A stretch of 64,000 nt of DNA from Desulfobacca acetoxidans DSM 11109 (lineage in GTDB: Bacteria; Desulfobacterota; Desulfobaccia; Desulfobaccales; Desulfobaccaceae): contig NC_015388.1 in NCBI RefSeq assembly GCF_000195295.1, positions 310,001 to 374,000 of the forward strand, given 5' to 3'. Position 1 is the first letter of the stretch. The number at the start of each line of letters is the position of its first letter. Position numbers and translations under genes: made by a program. The notes below the pieces were generated by a model. It had not been told where the DNA came from and made no database searches. It worked only from the letters and a program-made list of their open reading frames with translations. Below are positions 15,981 through 26,729 of the stretch, piece by piece.

Positions 15981-17363
15981 ATGCGAACTGCAGCTTCAAC
16001 CTTGCCTCTGCATCCTACCGGCCGCCACCGGGCCGAACGGCGAGGATTCAATCTGAAAAAAATGCAGGTGGTGGATTTAACCCTGAAAATTTTAGTGCCG
16101 GCCATGTTGCTGGTATTTTTTATGATCTCGCTCCACTACGGATCTCTGGACGGCTATTTGCAGCTTTTGAGCCGCCGGAGCTATGCGGCCTTTATTCCAG
16201 CTTTGGGGGCTGCCTATACCTTGGCGTTGCTCCTTTTTCAGATTGTCCGTACCGTGTTATGGGGGTTATATAGACCATACGCCCTGCCGGCAGGCGAACT
16301 GCCGAAGGTAACGGTCATTATCCCGGCCTATAATGAAGGGGAGATGGTAGAGAAGGCCATCTCCGCCGTGGTTGCCTCGGACTATCCGCACGACAAACTT
16401 GAGGTCATATGTATTGATGACGGTTCCAAGGATGACACCTGGCACTATATCCAACGGGCCGCCGGGCGGTTTCCCCACCTGATCAAGGCCGTCCAGTTCC
16501 CGCACAACCGGGGCAAAAAAGCCGGACTTTACGCCGGCTTCACCCAGGGCCAGGGTGAAATCTTCGTAACCATTGATTCCGACAGCGTCATTTCTCATGA
16601 TACCTTGCGCCAGGTGGTGGCGCCGATGATGCAGGATGCCAAGGTCGGCGCCGTGGCCGGCAATGTCAAGGTCTATAATCGCCATCAGAGCCTTTTAGGC
16701 AAGATGCTGGCTGTCAGGTTTGTCTTATCGTTCGACTTTCTGCGGGCCTCCCAGTCCCGTTATGGTGGAGTGACCTGCACCCCCGGCGCCCTGTCCGCCT
16801 ATCGGCGGGCAGCGGTGCTTCCCCACGTCGATGCCTGGTTAAACCAAACCTTCCTGGGGGCACCCTGCCAACATTCTGAAGACCGGGCCTTAACCAACTT
16901 TGTGCTGCGGGCAGGTTACTACAGCGTCTATCAGCGCACCGCCATTGTCCATACCTTGGTCCCGGAAACCTATACGGGTCTGTGCAAAATGTATCTGCGT
17001 TGGGAGCGGGGCAATGTAAGGGAATCCTTCGTGCAGTTGGGTTATCTGTTTACCAACTACCGGAAAAAGGACCGGCTGCTGCCCATCGTGGATTTTTTTA
17101 TGACCCAGATCGAGTTTCCTCTGACCTACCTTTTCCTGGGACTGCTGCTCGGCTCCATCGTGGTCTATCCCCTGGTCTTTATCAAGTTTTTAGCGGCCTT
17201 AGGGGTAATCTCCGCTATCTACATGATCTATTATCTGGTCCTGGAGAAGGACTTAGACTTTATTTACGGCGTAATTTACAGTTACTATGCATTTTTCTTC
17301 CTCCAATGGATTTATCCTTACGCCTTCCTGACTGTGCGTAACCGCCATTGGCTAACAAGATAG
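15981..17363 (+). CDS. Processive family 2 glycosyltransferase (hyaluronan/cellulose synthase-like)
   Basis: 460 residues: two N-terminal membrane segments (about 30-50 and 62-88), a GT-A catalytic domain, and several C-terminal membrane segments (about 370-455). Catalytic features are VTVIIPAYNEGEMVEKAI, ICIDDGSKDDT, the D-S-D metal motif at 199-201, the acid in SEDRAL (E300, D301) and the R-W pair at 340-341 (MYLRWERG), where most relatives have Q-x-x-R-W. It likely polymerises and extrudes a surface polysaccharide through the inner membrane. A GGGAGG site lies 12 bases before the ATG. Control by the sigma-54 promoter links it to the export operon at the left. Confidence 0.85.
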   Translation: MRTAASTLPLHPTGRHRAERRGFNLKKMQVVDLTLKILVPAMLLVFFMISLHYGSLDGYLQLLSRRSYAAFIPALGAAYTLALLLFQIVRTVLWGLYRPYALPAGELPKVTVIIPAYNEGEMVEKAISAVVASDYPHDKLEVICIDDGSKDDTWHYIQRAAGRFPHLIKAVQFPHNRGKKAGLYAGFTQGQGEIFVTIDSDSVISHDTLRQVVAPMMQDAKVGAVAGNVKVYNRHQSLLGKMLAVRFVLSFDFLRASQSRYGGVTCTPGALSAYRRAAVLPHVDAWLNQTFLGAPCQHSEDRALTNFVLRAGYYSVYQRTAIVHTLVPETYTGLCKMYLRWERGNVRESFVQLGYLFTNYRKKDRLLPIVDFFMTQIEFPLTYLFLGLLLGSIVVYPLVFIKFLAALGVISAIYMIYYLVLEKDLDFIYGVIYSYYAFFFLQWIYPYAFLTVRNRHWLTR

Positions 17364-17385
17364 GACTCCACTACACCTCCAGCCG

Positions 17386-17411
17386 GGCCGCCTTCGGGCG
17401 GCCTTTTTTTT
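17386..17411 (+). terminator. Strong intrinsic terminator after the glycosyltransferase
   Basis: GGCCGCC, TTCG loop, GGCGGCC, then eight T. It ends the glycosyltransferase as a single-gene transcript. Confidence 0.9.
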
Positions 17412-17666
17412 ACTGTCAGGTACGGATCTCTGGTCGAATCAATGATGTTAACCCTTTTTTTTCCGACATAGTTTAGAAAACCGGGGCTGCTAGAAATAGT
17501 CTTCGGGTCGGTTAATCTAATGGTATCCCGATTGTGCTTCTCTTCAGGCCTAAAAAGCCGTTGACCCTGGCGGTTATTCTTGTTAAATTTCGTACATGGC
17601 GGCTTGGGGAAGAATGGCGGGCAGACGGCGCGCCAGAGATTTTTCGAATACCACCGGGTGATTGAT
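17412..17666. other. Gap before the formyltransferase
   Basis: No gene recognised. A long leftward open frame crossing it (17318-17713) looks accidental. Confidence 0.35.
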
Positions 17667-18488
17667 ATGTTTTTATGCGGCTGGTTTTCCAGTGGCCGAG
17701 GACAGGGTTCCATTGATCTGCTTAAGACGGCGCATCAAAAGATGCTCTCAGGTTTTATTCCCGGCCGTATAGCCTATGTCTTTTGCGACCGAGCCCCGAA
17801 TGAAACCCCGGCTGCGACCCGCTTTGCCGAGGTAGTGGAATCTTTAAACCTTCCTCTGGTGATTCATTCTTCTCGGGAATTACGGGAGAAAATACGCCTC
17901 CATGATCCCGAGGTGGAGGAGGCCCGTTTAGCCTTTGACCATCGGATTATCGAGCTGCTGAGCGGATACGAAGTCCGGGTGGTGGTCCTGGCCGGCTATA
18001 TGTTGGTTTTAAGCCCATTTCTCTGCCAGCGGTTGCTTTGCCTCAACCTCCATCCGGCTGTGCCGGGAGGTCCGACCGGTACTTGGCGGCAGGTGATGTG
18101 GCGGCTTATCGAAACAGAGGCATCGGAGGCCGGGGCCATGATGCATCTGGTCTCCCCGGAGTTGGACAAAGGACCGCCGGTAACATACTTCCACTTCTCA
18201 TTGAGAGGTCCTCATTTTGATCCGCTATGGGAATCTTACCGCAATAAGCGGCGCCGGGCTTCGTTTAGCGACATTCGCAGCCGCGAAGGCGTGCAGGAGC
18301 CGCTCTTTGCCCGCCTGCGGGCCGAAGAGCTGCGCCGCGAGTTCCCCCTGATTTTTTTGACCTTGCAGAACCTGGCGACGGGCCGCCTGGTACTCACGCC
18401 CATGGGGGTAAAAACCGGAGATCGTCTCGTACCGGGAGGATTCGACATCACCGATCAGATAGAGGCTTATTTAACGCCAAGGGGTTAA
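17667..18488 (+). CDS. PurN-like formyltransferase family protein
   Basis: About 273 residues from ATG 17667; the frame is open further upstream to a TTG at 17580, but FLCGWFSSGRGQGS matches the usual PurN opening. The catalytic triad is present: N127 and H129 in LNLHPAVPGG and D167 in SPELDKGPP. PurN transfers a formyl group from 10-formyltetrahydrofolate to glycinamide ribonucleotide. The protein is about 60 residues longer than typical PurN, with an added C-terminal part (about 210-273), so a related formyltransferase is possible. It may be co-transcribed with the next two genes. Confidence 0.7.
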   Translation: MFLCGWFSSGRGQGSIDLLKTAHQKMLSGFIPGRIAYVFCDRAPNETPAATRFAEVVESLNLPLVIHSSRELREKIRLHDPEVEEARLAFDHRIIELLSGYEVRVVVLAGYMLVLSPFLCQRLLCLNLHPAVPGGPTGTWRQVMWRLIETEASEAGAMMHLVSPELDKGPPVTYFHFSLRGPHFDPLWESYRNKRRRASFSDIRSREGVQEPLFARLRAEELRREFPLIFLTLQNLATGRLVLTPMGVKTGDRLVPGGFDITDQIEAYLTPRG

Positions 18489-18566
18489 TTAACTTACTCA
18501 AAGTGCAGCGACAGTTGTGAGTCCTATTATGGCTACGGATCATCAATCCAAACAGATAGTAACGGA

Positions 18567-19886
18567 ATGAATAGCGCCAAAACTACAACGGATTATTTAG
18601 ACGCAGTCGTTCAGGAGTTAAAGGCCGTCGATCTTTTCGGCTGGGAAGTGTGTCGGGTCAGGGAAACAAGCAACCAGCTTTACCTGATTTTTGACCAGGC
18701 ACAGTCACAGCGCCGGGTAGAAGCGGAGAAGATTTACGTTCAGATTTACTTAAAAATAGAGCAGGATGGGAAAGATTTGCTGGGTGAATCAGGGTGGACG
18801 GTCAATCCTGGAGACGATCCGGCCGCAGGTCTGGCCCAGACCTTGGAACGGGCGCCGCTGGCGTTAAACCCGCTTTTTCATCTGCCCGGTCCCGGTCAAC
18901 CGTATCAGAGGCTCAACCTGACCGACGATTACCTTTGGGAGCAGCCGCAGGAGGTCCTTTGGCGCGTGCGGGACGATTTAAATCAGGCAGTGAAGGGAAT
19001 ATCCGATGTTTGCCTGGCCTCGTCGGAAATTTATGCCAATCAGCGGGAGCTGGACTTCCGGAACCACACCGGTCTCGAGGGATCTTATAAGGCCACTGAA
19101 TTGAAGACCCAATTTGCCCTGCTGGCGGCGGCGGAGGGCCAGGAGGCGGAAAGCCTGGGATTGCGTCAGGTGCGAAACTATCAGGATTTGCAGATCAGCG
19201 ACATGGTGCGGCATTACGCCCGCTATGCCCTGGAAAATGCCGTGGCCGAGCCCCCGCCCAGCGGTGCCTACCCGGTGGTCTTTGGGGAAGAGGCCCTGGA
19301 CGCCCTGTTCAACCATCTAAGCGCCCACGCCAGTGCTCAAGCGGTTTTTCAGGGCTGGTCGCGCTTCCAAACCGGTAAGCCGGTGATCTCCAATCCCCGA
19401 GGCGACCTGCTGACCCTGACAAGTGATCCGTGGCTGCCCGGCGGCATGAAATCCCGTCCTTTTGATGACCAGGGACTGGCTCTAAGCCCGGTGACCTTTA
19501 TTGCGGACAATATCTTCCAACAGCCTCTGGCGGACCAACGCTATGCAACATATCTACAAGTTTCCCCTACGGGTTCACTTACCAACCTGCGGGTTGCTCC
19601 GGGGCGCGCCACCCTGGCGGAGATGCTCGAACGGGGGAAGGTGCTGCATCTACTGCGATTTTCCACTCTCGAGCCCAATCCGGTGACCGGAGCCCTCTCC
19701 GGAGAAATTCGCACCGGCTACCTCCGGCACCGCGGTGAGGCCCTGCCTATCAAAGGCGGTTCTGTCAGCGGGCTCCTGGACGAGGCCTTCCGCTATGTCA
19801 CCCTTTCGCGGGAAACTGAGCAACGGGAGGCCTATTGGGGTCCGGTGGGGGTGCGCTTTGAGGAGATGAATCTTGCCGGCTCCTAG
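18567..19886 (+). CDS. TldD/PmbA family protein, PmbA-like (no HExxxH)
   Basis: 439 residues. The C-terminal part has the hallmark of the family: SGEIRTGYLRHRGEALPIKG followed by GSVSGLLDEAFR. TldD and PmbA (TldE) form a heterodimeric metalloprotease; TldD carries the HExxxH zinc motif, and I cannot find that here, so this is the non-catalytic type or a diverged one. No TldD partner is in the window. The next gene overlaps its end by 14 bases, so they are coupled. Confidence 0.75.
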   Translation: MNSAKTTTDYLDAVVQELKAVDLFGWEVCRVRETSNQLYLIFDQAQSQRRVEAEKIYVQIYLKIEQDGKDLLGESGWTVNPGDDPAAGLAQTLERAPLALNPLFHLPGPGQPYQRLNLTDDYLWEQPQEVLWRVRDDLNQAVKGISDVCLASSEIYANQRELDFRNHTGLEGSYKATELKTQFALLAAAEGQEAESLGLRQVRNYQDLQISDMVRHYARYALENAVAEPPPSGAYPVVFGEEALDALFNHLSAHASAQAVFQGWSRFQTGKPVISNPRGDLLTLTSDPWLPGGMKSRPFDDQGLALSPVTFIADNIFQQPLADQRYATYLQVSPTGSLTNLRVAPGRATLAEMLERGKVLHLLRFSTLEPNPVTGALSGEIRTGYLRHRGEALPIKGGSVSGLLDEAFRYVTLSRETEQREAYWGPVGVRFEEMNLAGS

Positions 19887-20685
19887 ATTAAGGCTTCCGG
19901 TTTGGCCGGCAATCCGGGCGGCGATGGCAATGGCCCTGGTCGGCTGGTTGGTCCTTGCATCACCATCAGGTGGCCTTGCGGCTGCCGGCACCCTGGAGAC
20001 TGCGGATCGTCTCCTGATGGCCCCGGATTTAAACAAACAGAAGGTCCTGCAGGCGTTCTCCACTTACGAAAGTCTGCTGCCAGTAGGGGGGGCCGAGCGA
20101 TTACCCATATTGATAAGGCTGGCCCGGACCGCATTCCTCATCGGAGAGTTTGGCGAAAAGGGACAGCGCCGCCTTTATTACGAACAAGGGCGCGAATACG
20201 CCGAAGCGATCATGCAGGAATATCCGGATAGTGTTGCCGGGCCTTACTGGCTGGGAATGCACCTGGCCGGTCTGGCAGATGTAAACCGGCTGCGGGGTGT
20301 TCGGCTGCTCCCCCAGATCATAACGGCCCTCGAACGCGCCCTAGCTATGGATCAGACCTACGATCAAGCCGGAGCTTATCGCGTCCTCGGGCGGATTTAT
20401 TATGAAGCCCCAAGACCCCCGATCTCGGTCGGGAATATCAAAAAGTCATTTGAGTACTTATCCCGGGCGGCGCAGATAGCCCCGGCCAATTCCACCAACC
20501 ACCTGTATCTGGCAGAAACCATGATAAAGCTGGGACAGAAAGAAGAGGCAGGACAAGAGTTGAACCGGGTACTGACAGTTAATCAAAACGCTGATGGGCC
20601 ATACGGGTTGATGGCAGACCAGCGCCAAGCCAGGGAGCTATTGAAAAAACATGGGTTCAAGGGCGAGGCGCAAAGTGTCGATTGA
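19873..20685 (+). CDS. Exported TPR-like protein, TatT (TRAP-transporter T component) type
   Basis: 270 residues with a hydrophobic N-terminus (about 15-38, ending GGLAAAG) suggesting export, then helical repeats: RRLYYEQGREYAEAIMQEYP, GPYWLGMHLAGLADV, AYRVLGRIYYEAPRPPISVG and YLSRAAQIAPANSTNHLYLA. The motif order, notably the YEAPRPP block between helices, resembles the TatT family that assists TRAP transporters from the periplasm. No TRAP transporter genes are close, so the role here is open. It overlaps the PmbA-like gene. Confidence 0.65.
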   Translation: MPAPRLRLPVWPAIRAAMAMALVGWLVLASPSGGLAAAGTLETADRLLMAPDLNKQKVLQAFSTYESLLPVGGAERLPILIRLARTAFLIGEFGEKGQRRLYYEQGREYAEAIMQEYPDSVAGPYWLGMHLAGLADVNRLRGVRLLPQIITALERALAMDQTYDQAGAYRVLGRIYYEAPRPPISVGNIKKSFEYLSRAAQIAPANSTNHLYLAETMIKLGQKEEAGQELNRVLTVNQNADGPYGLMADQRQARELLKKHGFKGEAQSVD

Positions 20686-20693
20686 GAGAGCAG

Positions 20694-20710
20694 GGCCTTA
20701 TGGCCTTTTT
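20694..20710 (+). terminator. Short terminator-like hairpin after the TatT-like gene
   Basis: GGCC, TTAT loop, GGCC, then five T. The stem is only four pairs. Confidence 0.35.
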
Positions 20711-20771
20711 CTGGTCTTGATGGTTACAGGTGCCAAGCCGGTTCGAGCACCAGAATGCAAGAGAGGTTGAG

Positions 20772-21080
20772 ATGTTTGTCTTTTCTAATTTCATCAAGGC
20801 GTTAGCATCTATTTTTGATATTGTTTTAAGCATATACATGTGGCTGATCATCGGTCGGGCCATTATCTCCTGGGTCACCCCTGATCCTTTTAACCCGATT
20901 GTCCGATTCCTGTACAACGTCACCGAACCGGTGCTCGGCTTTTTCCGGCGTCGCCTGCCTCTGGTATATGGGGGCCTGGACCTGGCGCCGTTGCTGGTCT
21001 TAATCGTCATCGTTTTTCTACAAAGATTCCTGGTTACTACACTGTATGAGTGGGCCATGAGAATCAGTATGGATGGTTGA
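20772..21080 (+). CDS. YggT family membrane protein
   Basis: 102 residues from ATG 20772, with GAGAGG upstream; an in-frame start at 20730 lacks a site. Two hydrophobic regions (IFDIVLSIYMWLIIGRAI and LAPLLVLIVIVFLQRFL) flank the conserved SWVTPDPFNPIVRFLYNVTE and the EPVLGFFRR turn that define the family. It is first in the conserved yggT-divIVA-yggU order. By family it is a small integral membrane protein tied to cell division or envelope organisation; its mechanism is not settled. Confidence 0.87.
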   Translation: MFVFSNFIKALASIFDIVLSIYMWLIIGRAIISWVTPDPFNPIVRFLYNVTEPVLGFFRRRLPLVYGGLDLAPLLVLIVIVFLQRFLVTTLYEWAMRISMDG

Positions 21081-21088
21081 GAGGGTAT

Positions 21089-21571
21089 ATGAGTCAGATA
21101 GAGAGCATGAACCCGGCGGAGATTCGCCAACAGCAGTTCTCCAAGAAGTGGCGGGGTCTGGCACCTCTGGAGGTGAAGGCCTTTCTCGATAAAACTGCCG
21201 ATGCCATGGCGGTGCTTCTCCAGGAAAACGAATCCTTGCGCCGGAATCTGGACCGCCAGCAGGGAGAGTTGGGAGAGTTTAAAAGGAGAGAACAGCTCCT
21301 CAAAGATACCCTGATCAACGCCCAACAGGTTATTGAGGCCATGAAGGGGAACGCCCAAAAGGAAGGCGAGATGATTATTCACGAAGCCGAACTGAAGGCG
21401 GAGAAGATACTGCATGAGGCATTTTCCCGGCAGGCCAAGCTAAAAAATGAGCTGGAGGACCTAAAACGCCTGAAAGTCACTTTTAGTACCCAGCTCCGGG
21501 GGATATTGGCAAGCCATCAGCGTCTGCTGGAAGAACACGAGGCCACAGGAGGCCAGACCGTCGAGGTCTAA
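21089..21571 (+). CDS. DivIVA-like coiled-coil protein
   Basis: 160 residues from ATG 21089 (preceded by GAGAGGG). The N-terminal membrane-curvature domain is readable in NPAEIRQQQFSKKWRGLAPL and EVKAFLDK, and the rest is a long coiled coil (about 35-150) with GEFKRREQLLKDTLINAQQ, typical of DivIVA. In Gram-negatives outside the gammaproteobacteria it is assumed to mark poles or division sites. It begins 8 bases after yggT, so the genes are coupled. Confidence 0.82.
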   Translation: MSQIESMNPAEIRQQQFSKKWRGLAPLEVKAFLDKTADAMAVLLQENESLRRNLDRQQGELGEFKRREQLLKDTLINAQQVIEAMKGNAQKEGEMIIHEAELKAEKILHEAFSRQAKLKNELEDLKRLKVTFSTQLRGILASHQRLLEEHEATGGQTVEV

Positions 21572-21584
21572 AGCGTAGAGGAGG

Positions 21585-21947
21585 ATGGTCAATCAACCTG
21601 AGCAACCTGCCGAACCTTGTTCTCAGCCTGGTAAGGCGATCTTGGAGTGGCTGCTTCCTACCCGCACGGGGTATTTCCTTAGAATTCACGTAGTCCCGGG
21701 CGCGGCCAGCAACCAGATTATGGGACCGCACGGCGACCGGCTCAAGATTCGCATCGCCGCAGCTCCGGAAAAGGGGGCGGCAAACAAGGAACTGCTCAAT
21801 TATCTGGCCAAGTGCCTGGGTTTACCCAAAAACCGGCTTCATCTGAAAAGCGGTGCCCAGGACCGGGTCAAGGTCGTCGAGGTTGTCGGTCTAGCGCCAG
21901 AGGTGCAGGAGCGACTTCAGGCCTTATGGCCGTCGGTTTCCTCCTGA
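21585..21947 (+). CDS. DUF167 / YggU family protein
   Basis: 120 residues. The conserved block is LRIHVVPGAASNQIMGPHGD followed by LKIRIAAAPEKGAANKELLN and LAKCLGLPKNRLHLKSGAQD. The fold is known from relatives, but the function is not. The purine-rich AGAGGAGG lies directly against the ATG with no spacer, which is unusually tight. Third gene of the yggT-divIVA-yggU operon. Confidence 0.85.
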   Translation: MVNQPEQPAEPCSQPGKAILEWLLPTRTGYFLRIHVVPGAASNQIMGPHGDRLKIRIAAAPEKGAANKELLNYLAKCLGLPKNRLHLKSGAQDRVKVVEVVGLAPEVQERLQALWPSVSS

Positions 21948-22075
21948 AGCATCCTCTTAAGCGCGCATCACTTGGTTGAACTTAATCTGAAGGTCTGACT
22001 CGACTTTTAGGCCACAGAGCCTTGACAATCGCCTGCAGGGGATAAATATTCATAGCATGGGAAGTGTTAGTCAGA

Positions 22076-22106
22076 AAATAAGTTTCGAGTTTCGAGTTAA
22101 TGAGGA
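22076..22106 (-). repeat. Family A remnant
   Basis: AAATAAGTTTCGAGTTTCGA followed by GTTAA, the conserved end of family A in inverted orientation. Confidence 0.4.
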
Positions 22107-22163
22107 TAAGAACTCCGGCGCAGAATATAAAGTCTGTCGTATAAATTTTTTCTTATCGACCGT

Positions 22164-22274
22164 GTTAAACCTAAGCGGTGGCCATGGGTTGCCCTATTCC
22201 ATTATCGATAATTTAACGGCAACTTACTCCTAGGGCAGGCCGCGCCCGCCGTCTTTAAGAGCACTGTTTTCATA
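22164..22274 (+). repeat. Dispersed repeat family C, copy 1
   Basis: 111 bases, about 12 differences by eye from 44963-45073. Carries CCATTATCGATAATTTA and GGCCGCGCCCGCCGTCTTTA, and a hairpin GGTGGCC/GGGTTGCC that uses G-U pairs where copy 2 has G-C. Confidence 0.75.
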
Positions 22275-22498
22275 TAATTGATGGCAATTTCATAGATTTT
22301 GCCATAATCTTCAACAGACAGGGAATCACTCTAAAAGAATTCAGCAGCTTGGGTAAATTACGCTCTATCTCGGGACCGTAGAGGTCGGTTGAGCAAAGTT
22401 ACCTGGAATTCTCTGATACCTGTGTTTCAACCGGGAGTGTCATTTCACTTCCATGATCATCGATACTATGCGGGGAAGAAACAGGGGTTGAAACTGGC

Positions 22499-23614
22499 AT
22501 GGGGGAAATAGAAGATTATTATCAAGTATTGGGCATTGATCGGGAGGCCGATCAGGAAGAGATTAAACGGGCCTACCGCCGCTTGGCCTTGCAATATCAT
22601 CCAGACCGTAATCCCGGCGACAAAAGAGCGGAAGAGCGATTTAAGGTGGCGGCCGAGGCTTACGAAGTCCTCCGGGACCCGCAGAAGCGAGGTCTGTATA
22701 ATCAATTCGGCCGCGCTGGGCTGAATGGAATGCAGTTCGGCGGGTTTGACAATATTGACAGCATATTCGCCAACTTCGGCGATATCTTCGATGAATTTTT
22801 CGGTTTTCACCGGCGTCCCCGACCGCAGCCCCAGAGTCAACCTGGAAAAGATTTGCTCTATCAGCTAGAGATCGATTTTAAAGACGCCGTCTTCGGCTTG
22901 GAGACGAGTATCGAGGTCGATAGATTATCGGCCTGTTCGCAGTGCCAAGGTCTTGGAATAAAGCCCGGGAGCAGACAATGGACCTGCCCGGTTTGTCAGG
23001 GATACGGGGCCGTCAGCCGGGTGGAGGGATGGTTGCGCATCAATACCACCTGCCCCCATTGTTCCGGTTCCGGTGTTATAGAAGGTGATCCCTGCCCAGA
23101 CTGCCAGGGGCAGGGCCTGCAGAAACAGAAGAGGAAAGTACACCTGAAGATTCCCCCCGGAGTGGATGAGGGGACCAGACTACGCCTGCGGGGTGAGGGT
23201 GAAGCTGGCAGGCGGGGGGGACCTTCCGGTGATCTCTACCTTGATTTAAAAATAACTCCCCATCCGCTATTTGAGCGCCATGGCCACGATATCACCCACC
23301 GGGCCAAGCTCTCTTTTATAGAAGCAGCCCTTGGAACCGAAATCGATGTCCCGACCTTGACCGGCTCTAGCCGAATAACCGTTCCTGCCGGAACCCAGAC
23401 GGGCACTCGCTTTATCATCTACGGTGAGGGTGTGCCAATACTGCGCGGCAACGGGCGCGGCAACCTCATTGTCGAACTGGAGCTTCAGACCCCTACCGAC
23501 CTAACCCCCAAGCAGGAAGAATTATTAAGAAAATTTTTGACGGCACGGCAGGGGAAAAAACTCCTTAAGAAAAGCTCCCGTCGGGAAGAAGCGGCGGCCA
23601 GCAAATCACTCTAG
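22499..23614 (+). CDS. dnaJ: Chaperone DnaJ (Hsp40)
   Basis: 371 residues. J domain (5-70) with the HPD motif at 34-36, a Gly/Phe-rich stretch (about 75-105), four zinc-binding CxxCxGxG repeats ([32 protein letters not shown], about 145-215) and the C-terminal substrate-binding domains. It stimulates DnaK ATPase and delivers unfolded proteins. No dnaK or grpE is close by, so this may be a second copy or a separated one. The Gly/Phe segment is short. It is a single gene converging with uvrB. Confidence 0.93.
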   Translation: MGEIEDYYQVLGIDREADQEEIKRAYRRLALQYHPDRNPGDKRAEERFKVAAEAYEVLRDPQKRGLYNQFGRAGLNGMQFGGFDNIDSIFANFGDIFDEFFGFHRRPRPQPQSQPGKDLLYQLEIDFKDAVFGLETSIEVDRLSACSQCQGLGIKPGSRQWTCPVCQGYGAVSRVEGWLRINTTCPHCSGSGVIEGDPCPDCQGQGLQKQKRKVHLKIPPGVDEGTRLRLRGEGEAGRRGGPSGDLYLDLKITPHPLFERHGHDITHRAKLSFIEAALGTEIDVPTLTGSSRITVPAGTQTGTRFIIYGEGVPILRGNGRGNLIVELELQTPTDLTPKQEELLRKFLTARQGKKLLKKSSRREEAAASKSL

Positions 23615-23779
23615 AGCCGCAAGTTCCGGGTGTTAGGAGGGTTTCCGGTTTCTGGACGGGAGAAAGTGAAATCTTTAATCTTTATTGGTAAATCACCCAT
23701 AAACTATAAAATTATCATTTGTAGGGGCACATCTTTGCCTGTAATCTTGCCGCGCCTCCAACCCTGATTTTCAAAGTCC

Positions 23780-25771
<1,992 letters not shown>

Positions 25772-25990
25772 ATTTTCACCATAAGAATTTTCTACAAAAA
25801 TAGCAAGTTCTCTTCTCGTATTGAGAAGGATTTAACCTACGGCAGTATAACTCTTCCGGTTGCGGCATACTTCTGAATTGGTCCCAAACGCACCGCGACG
25901 GGGGGAAAATACCCCGCTGAGGTATCGGCCTGACGGCATATCCTAATAATCTTGGGGGCAATTGATAAAAAACCTTTTGTACTATTGCTT

Positions 25991-26033
25991 TTTATTCAAA
26001 TAATTATTATATTGAAAAGTTCATTTGAATAAA
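25991..26033. promoter_or_regulatory. Perfect 11-bp inverted repeat
   Basis: TTTATTCAAAT at 25991-26001 and ATTTGAATAAA at 26023-26033. It lies about 185 bases upstream of the sigma-54 promoter. Candidate enhancer site, or a bidirectional terminator-like element. Confidence 0.4.
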
Positions 26034-26047
26034 TTTTTCATGGTGCC

Positions 26048-26067
26048 GTTTTAGGGGTTGCTAAAAC
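26048..26067. promoter_or_regulatory. Perfect 7-bp inverted repeat with a 6-base spacer
   Basis: GTTTTAG, GGGTTG, CTAAAAC. This 20-bp dyad is the size of a dimeric activator site, about 150 bases upstream of the sigma-54 promoter. Confidence 0.45.
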
Positions 26068-26217
26068 TGCTGATTACCCCGCCAGCGAGACAGATATCGA
26101 CAGGTAAATTAGCATATTTAAATTATTCGACAAAAATACTTTAAATTCTAACCATTGGGTAATGATTTAAGGATAATAAATAAATAAGCGATAATACTCT
26201 GACCAAATTCATTTATA

Positions 26218-26233
26218 TGGCAAGGTTATTGCA
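26218..26233 (+). promoter_or_regulatory. Sigma-54 (-24/-12) promoter of the FmdB-like gene
   Basis: TGGCAAGGTTATTGCA, near-perfect RpoN consensus. The ATG is 34 bases further on, so the leader is very short and consists mainly of the GGAGG ribosome site. Confidence 0.78.
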
Positions 26234-26266
26234 TATAATTTCATTAATTGATAAGGAGGTAGTTTA

Positions 26267-26458
26267 ATGCCCGCTTACGAATACAAATGCATCCACTGTG
26301 GCAAGGAAGAGGTCCGGATCGGCGGTTTGGATGACGATACGGCGCTGTGCATCGAGTGTGGTAATCTGATGCTGCGGCTCAATGAAGACATTTTCTGGCC
26401 CTACTTTGAGAAGGAATGTGAAGCGGCGCCTATTTCAGAAAAGAAGCGGACAGGATGA
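26267..26458 (+). CDS. Small FmdB-like zinc-ribbon protein
   Basis: 63 residues starting MPAYEYKCIHCG, the FmdB opening, with a second CIEC pair 20 residues later (four cysteines in all). AAGGAGG lies just upstream. FmdB proteins are putative regulators or metal-binding proteins whose role is not proven. A dedicated sigma-54 promoter with upstream dyads makes this one stand out as a strongly regulated gene. The acidic/aromatic C-terminus (FWPYFEKECEAAP) differs from the glycine/serine-rich tail of most FmdB proteins. Confidence 0.75.
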   Translation: MPAYEYKCIHCGKEEVRIGGLDDDTALCIECGNLMLRLNEDIFWPYFEKECEAAPISEKKRTG

Positions 26459-26637
26459 AGAGTTTCTGATTCCTATGGGCCTGGACGTTAACGATTGCTG
26501 CACAACAATTTGGTATTAGCGGTGTCCCAGAGAACGATGCCGGTTAAACCGGTAATTGAATCCATTTTTTGATGGGATGACAGTATTGTTTTACCCCCTC
26601 CCCTGTCTGTCAAACCATGAAACAGAAAGTGATAATA

Positions 26638-26656
26638 CCCGGCTGGCCGAGCCGGG
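26638..26656. other. GC-rich hairpin between convergent genes
   Basis: CCCGGCT, GGCCG, AGCCGGG. No T run on either side, so a terminator role for the FmdB-like gene or purM is only possible. Confidence 0.4.
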
Positions 26657-26729
26657 AGAAAACGTAGAGTTATCCCCTTGCCCAAGACCGGCCTGAGTAC
26701 AACTTAATCTGCTGATATACCTAAGATAT

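Larger units (their letters stand above)
21948..22498. other. 551-base gap with repeats, upstream of dnaJ
   Basis: Holds a family A remnant (22076-22106) and a family C repeat (22164-22274). A TTGACA at about 22023 is a possible -35 box. No gene recognised. Confidence 0.4.
25772..26266. other. 495-base AT-rich regulatory gap
   Basis: Divergent region between uvrB and the FmdB-like gene. Holds two inverted repeats (25991-26033, 26048-26067) and a sigma-54 promoter (26218-26233). No gene seen. Confidence 0.5.

Noticed and set aside
17318-17713. 131-codon leftward frame opposite the end of the glycosyltransferase
   Set aside because: It covers a strong terminator and parts of two real genes on the other strand, has no ribosome site and a low-complexity product.
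22180-22195. TGGCCATGGGTTGCC as a sigma-54 promoter before dnaJ
   Set aside because: GG and GC are only 9 bases apart, and the site lies inside repeat C where it is part of a hairpin.
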